From NCBI RefSeq assembly GCF_004210375.1, contig NC_134825.1:42650348-42714347 (forward strand): 64,000 bases of DNA. The letters are read 5' to 3'. Numbering within the stretch: the stretch's first letter is position 1; each line of letters starts with the position of its first letter. Positions 59,169 to 64,000 of the stretch are shown here, one piece after another. The DNA comes from Tachypleus tridentatus (Eukaryota > Arthropoda > Merostomata > Xiphosura > Limulidae). Below the pieces are notes generated by a model that saw only the letters and a program-made list of their open reading frames with translations, did not search any database and was not told the DNA's origin. A program made the translations under genes and the position numbers.

Positions 59169-61771
59169 TATACAATGAAGTGATTTATTCCATTTATAGA
59201 AGTTGCAAGTTTATTATAAATGTTTAACTTGGGTTGGAAAATGTTCAACAGTTATCAAGAAGTATAGTTTGAAGTATTTCAGTTTAGGTAGTTTCATTCC
59301 TGAATTATTAATTTGTTCGAATGCAAATACAAAAGTGACCAAAATTATGCAATCAAGCTTGAATGGATTAAATATTTGGATTGACATATCTACGTTTGTG
59401 AATTTGCTTCCAATATACTCACCAAATTTATATATTTAACCAACAGAATGTTATTATAAAAAGAAACCAATGTAACAAAAATATTGCTTATATATATATA
59501 CATAAAAAATTTCAAAACTTGTTTCATAAAAATTCATTGCACTTTCCGGTTGTTATTCCAAGGTCATAACAGAAATTGCTAATAGTAATACCACTGAAAA
59601 GAGAGTTGTGAATATCCCATCTATCTCAAATTCCAAATAATGAATGAAAAACCAGTAAGATGTTATGCAAAATTAATTAAGACCACTGAGTTGAATGCTT
59701 ATATCCACAACATCTCATCTTGGTTTCAAAACAAGATAGCCCAACAGCTTTCTCAGAAATCAATTTTGAAGGTTTTTACAATTGTGATATTTTTTGTTAC
59801 AAATCTAGCACATACATAATGGGCTGTCAGGTGACTGCTTTCATAATTTTTGTCAAACCTTGCCAAATCTGTTGTTATATTAAGCTATTCTAGAACTGTG
59901 GTGGACATGAATCTGTGCATAATTTCATTAGCAATACAGTGGAATCACATCCCATAAGTATATCTTCAGCTATATGAATTAAAACACATAAGAGCTATTT
60001 GTACTCTGTCTACTGTGGAAACTGAACCTTGGATTTTAGCAATACAAATCTATAAATGTACTTCTGATTCCTGTAGTGTCTTTTAACAGGCTTAATAAAA
60101 TTAATAGTTATTAAGTACTTCATTAAGTACTGGATTATGTTTTTAAATAATTAGATTTCCTACAGCTGTCTATGTTTAAATCAATGCGTAAACAGTATCA
60201 GAAATGTAAAGGATTTTAGGAAATGTACATGTATAATATCACAAACACTCATTTGGCTTAATTTCCTTACAAGTTTTCAAATTTAAAATCATATAACAAT
60301 TTTCTTTTTAAAGATTCAACAATTAAATAAAGAGCTAATTCCTAGCCATACTTATAAGAAACCTTATTGCTTAAATTGAAAATAAATCTACAACACAAAA
60401 TGTACCCCTCAGAGGACTTCAACACAGCTTGAAAGATTCTTTTAGACTGCCAGATTGTTATCCATTACAAAACTTTGGAAACACACAACAGTAATATTTT
60501 AATATAATAAATTTCAAAAAGTTAAAAACCTATACCTACTTATTAACCAAAATACAATGTTAGCTTATCACAAAATTAAAATAACATTATCACTAAAGCT
60601 ATCCAATTATCAGCTCAATAATACAGAAAAGAAATCTTTAGCTAAAGGCTCCAAAAGCTTTGAGTGGATTATCTTACCCTATTTTCACAGTTTAACACAA
60701 GATAAGAAATGAAGTAATTTGGTCTAAAAGTGATCTGACATTTGATAACATCAGGACTTGATAGCATAATCACTCTTGGTACTCTTCATAACTACTATCA
60801 AACCAAAAACCCAATTTATTCAGCAATGGCAAGATGTTTGATTTAACTTTTAATAAGGACATAAACATTACTAAGCTTAACAAAGATACCAGGATTAACT
60901 ATATATAAATAAAGTAAAATACATTCTTGAAAAAAGAAAGAAGCTTCAATCAAGACCAATTTTTCTCATCTTCTGGTTCTTTGAACTCTTCATGGCTTTT
61001 CTTGGGTGCTTCAGTGATAATCTAACTAGAAAGTACTCTACCAACTTGAATTAGGAATTAATTTTAAAACCCTGGTTCCATACACATAAAAATAAGAAAT
61101 GTTAGTATAACTATTGATTTTTATTGTACTTACCATGAAATTCTTAAGAACACTCCCTTCCTAGGAAAATTAGAATTTTACAATATTGTGCAGGGCTGAA
61201 GAAAAACAGCATCTGCGTGTCTCTGGTTTTTACTTAAAAACCTCTCTGGGGCTTGTTAAGATATATAAACCTACATAACTACCCCATTAATCGTTCTTAA
61301 AAATTTTATTCAGTTACATTTCAGAAATTTAATAATAATCCCTCTCCCATTGAAGAGGCCAAATCACAAAGTTTTTATAGTCAAGGAAAAAGTGAGCAAT
61401 TCTGCTGTTGGGAAGTATTGGCTTTAAAACTTCATTAATATTTTCAGATTTAAATAAATAATACAATCTAGTATTTGACTGCACAAATAATTGCAGGCTT
61501 TAGAACATCATTTCTTCTAACAAAAATAACACATGTGTCACAGTTGTGTTATGAAGAACATTACAAAGTCAATACAGGTGCAGAATGTTCTCCAGTAAAA
61601 AACTTGCTTGTCCATTCTGATTTTATTTATATTCTGAGGCAATAAGTTACTTATGTTAACAGTGCACTTAAACTCAATTCCATTTTTCTGGAAATTTTCA
61701 ATTTCCTCACTTAAGTTCCTTTAAATTGTTGATCTCCACTACTGCCAACTATGCAATTTTAGTTTAAACTA
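59169..61771 (-). other. USP47 intron sequence
   Basis: AT-rich, nothing classified. Confidence 0.6.
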
Positions 61772-61847
61772 CAGGGTGTTCGGAAAGTCACCGTGCAGTT
61801 TTGTAATCATATATGCATAAGTGCACAGTGACTTTCCAAACACCCTG
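61772..61847. mobile_element. hairpin MITE (76 bp)
   Basis: Terminal inverted repeats of 26 bp with two mismatches (CAGGGTGTTCGGAAAGTCAC... against CAGGGTGTTTGGAAAGTCAC... on the other strand) surround a 24-nt centre. TA precedes the left end; the right flank is AA, so the presumed TA duplication is decayed or absent. Almost the whole element could fold into one hairpin. No coding capacity. Confidence 0.85.
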
Positions 61848-63679
61848 AATATATAATTATCTTAAGAAGTTTCCTAAATATTCCATGCTCTGAAAACTAT
61901 CCCACACATCCAATTAGACTATCTGTTGATAATCCTTCATTTTAAGCCAAAGATCCAATTCAGTAATGTATGCCTAACATTCAGCCAAAAGAAATACTTC
62001 TGAATAAGGCAAATGGTTAATTTAATCCATAAATCTTCAGAAAAGGTTCCTTGTACTTTTCAAGGAGCTATTCCAACATCATTCATTCATACATGCACTA
62101 CAAACAGAGAGGATGTTACTTGGTACAAGCAAATAAATTACCCACATGCTTTGTTATGCTCTGTACTTTAACATCTTACAAATAATTTATAGTCCTATTC
62201 TTTCCAGACACTTCACTACAAAATACTGTCAGTATATATTATGTATACTTCTAGATCAGATCTTTTCTCACTGCAAGCAGTAACATTTTTAAATTATTAG
62301 ACGAATCTGAATATTAACTGAATCTGTATCACCTTAACTTTTTTATACTCTGTATCCTTTAAAACTCACCACTAATGCCTCCCCAAAGTAATCTCTACCA
62401 TAACATGCATCATTTCCTGTTTTGCTTTCTTGACTTCTGATCTTGAAACTGCTACTCCACATCCACTCTCCAAAAATTATTTGTAACTTATCCTCAAGTA
62501 AGCAAGTTTTGAAAATGTAGTGCAATATAACTTTTTGAACCTTCTGAATGTTACTGTGGGCTTAACTGTAATTAAACTTTAGGTAAATATACAATTACTA
62601 GTTTGGAGTTTAGTAACTTGGAGTGCAAAATTAAATATATTTTACACTTTATAGGTTAATGTATCATTCAAATCTCCTATTAACTACTACTGATGATACA
62701 GTTCACTATATCTACTTCAATAATAATATACATCAAGTCTCTGGTATCACAAAATTAGTTTATAATTTAAATACTTTATTCATACATAATGCTCTTAGCA
62801 ACTACAAAGTATTGTGAACAATAATTTTAATTCTAAGATAACTAAACTCTCCTTCTTACTTAACCAACATGTGATTATTCTTCGCTTTAACCTAATATTC
62901 TAAAACTTTAGTATAACTTTATGTTATTAAAGTCACCAGCAGGTGAAACCTTAATAATCTAGTAATAAGCCCAAAAGTCAACTTCAAGCTTTGCTGTATC
63001 TACAGTAACAAAATATACATGTATAATCCTAATTAAAGTCTAACTAAACTACACTAAACTTTAATAGTAGCAGAATAGTAATAACACATTTAAGAACTGA
63101 AGCCAGATAAAATTACTCCAATAAACCATGCAATAAGCATAAAAAGGAATTAAAGATGTATCTTCATAGCATTACAGAAAGTCAAATAAAGTGTCTGTAA
63201 TGATAATCTGAAATTTCCAACTACAAAAATTGGACTTTGTTTAGTCCTCCAAAACAGATCTAGGCCTGAAATTATCTTTTTTTTATTGTATTTTTTGGCA
63301 AAAATTTAAAAATAAAAACTATAACTTATAATTTTTTTTTATTTAAAGACTAAGCTTCTTCAAAATCCAAAATAAAATTCCCAAATTTCTCAAGAATTCA
63401 AAGACCCATACATATCCAACTTAAAGTTAAATATAAACACCTAGCACTTATGTTTTATAAAATGCAGATCAATCAACAGAAACAAATCACTCAGTTATTG
63501 GAAGAGAATAACCAAACTTTGTTTTCCTTCATTGCTAATGACATTAAAACAATCATATTTCAAACTTTGATAAAAAAAATAAATAAAAAATACATGTTCA
63601 CAGATATTCATATTTGGAACACTACAATAATCTTTGTTGTTAATTACTAGTGAAACTCAAATCTGCTAAATACTTTTAC
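61848..63679 (-). other. USP47 intron sequence
   Basis: AT-rich, nothing classified. The small frames at 62343 and 63450 have no family resemblance. Confidence 0.6.
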
Positions 63680-63769
63680 CAGTGCTACTATCATCATAGC
63701 GTGGATCTTCTCTACTACTCTGCAGTCCTTGATCACTGTTTGCAGGTATTCCTAATTTCTCTAAAACAT
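63680..63769 (-). CDS. USP47: USP47 coding exon (first one in the window)
   Basis: A 90-nt exon bounded by tttcag before it and gtaaaag after it. It enters with two bases of a split Asp codon and leaves with one base (G), which joins the next exon to make Glu. It encodes VLEKLGIPANSDQGL followed by a short Ser/Asp-rich segment that starts the acidic linker between the catalytic and C-terminal parts. Only one of its three frames is open. It is short, and its support comes mainly from splice sites and phase agreement with the next exon. Confidence 0.8.
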
Positions 63770-64000
63770 CTGAAAGCATAATTTAAAAGAAAAAGTGCTT
63801 GAGGTACGCTCACTTATGTTTAAAAAAACTTTTATATTAAGCAAGATCACTCAACATAGGTTTGTTTTCCATCACAAAAAGTTTAGAAACAAAAAATTTA
63901 TACAGGTAGACAAACAATCAATATGAAGATTTCAGGGTAATCTAAGTTCTAAAGAGCTTGGCTTTCGATATAAGGATACATCAATAAATCATATAGTAGC

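Larger units (their letters stand above)
25250..63769 (-). other. USP47: USP47 gene, 3' part (12 coding exons; 5' part beyond the window)
   Basis: This is the C-terminal portion of ubiquitin-specific protease 47, a cytoplasmic cysteine deubiquitinase known in animals for acting on DNA polymerase beta and for associating with beta-TrCP. About 560 residues are encoded here; vertebrate USP47 is about 1375 residues, so the catalytic USP domain lies upstream, past 64000. I recognised the family from conserved stretches such as [19 protein letters not shown], RKKx[30 protein letters not shown] and YSPRKERALKIY. Exons were placed by joining open frames at AG/GT sites. All eleven junctions keep the reading frame, which is strong support. 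The linker exon is followed by regions that look like tandem ubiquitin-like modules, as in the related USP7. Splice donors are mostly gtaagt-like; the one at 40866 (gttatt) is weak. The 5' exons, promoter and true 3' end are not determined. No frameshift or stop interrupts the coding exons, so the gene appears functional. Confidence 0.95.

Overview
The window is AT-rich animal nuclear DNA, almost certainly from an arthropod. It holds one recognisable host gene, dispersed over about 38.5 kb of the minus strand, and many decayed mobile elements. The two tRNA-derived SINE families (one with a Thr-like head and a 'TCAGCCGTGGGGGCGTTATA' block), the Penelope-like element and the I/Jockey-type LINEs remind me most of a chelicerate, possibly a horseshoe crab. 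That assignment is from memory of repeat families and is not proven here.

Host gene. Twelve coding exons on the minus strand (63769 down to 25250) encode about the last 560 residues of ubiquitin carboxyl-terminal hydrolase 47 (USP47). Every junction is GT-AG and every reading phase joins correctly. The order is a Ser/Asp/Glu-rich linker, then a series of ubiquitin-like C-terminal modules, then the conserved end containing YSPRKERALKIY. The cysteine-protease domain must lie beyond position 64000. The introns (0.5 to 7 kb) carry a Tc1 element with IR/DR ends, a hairpin MITE, two mariner remnants, a decayed TE-derived gene of unknown class, an antisense Jockey-like LINE, a sense I-like LINE with RNase H, and two of three copies of a 1-kb non-coding repeat. 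The third copy lies downstream of the stop codon.

Layout. 1-12.2 kb: probably intergenic, dense in tRNA-derived SINEs, with Tc1 fragments and a Penelope-like element at 7.3-9.8 kb bearing a hammerhead-ribozyme-like core. 12.3-13.7 kb: old CR1/L2-like LINE. 13.7-25.2 kb: few recognisable elements, a 71-bp minisatellite, and possibly the long 3' UTR of USP47. 25.2-63.8 kb: USP47 coding exons and introns. No CRISPR array, rRNA or free-standing tRNA gene was seen, and no second host protein-coding gene is supported.

The most noteworthy signals are the hammerhead-like motif in the Penelope element, a second similar motif at 45.48 kb, the uncharacterised zinc-binding TE family at 45.8-47.3 kb, the three-copy 1-kb intronic repeat, and the concentration of catalytic Asp-to-Asn changes in the two LINE reverse transcriptases at former CpG sites.
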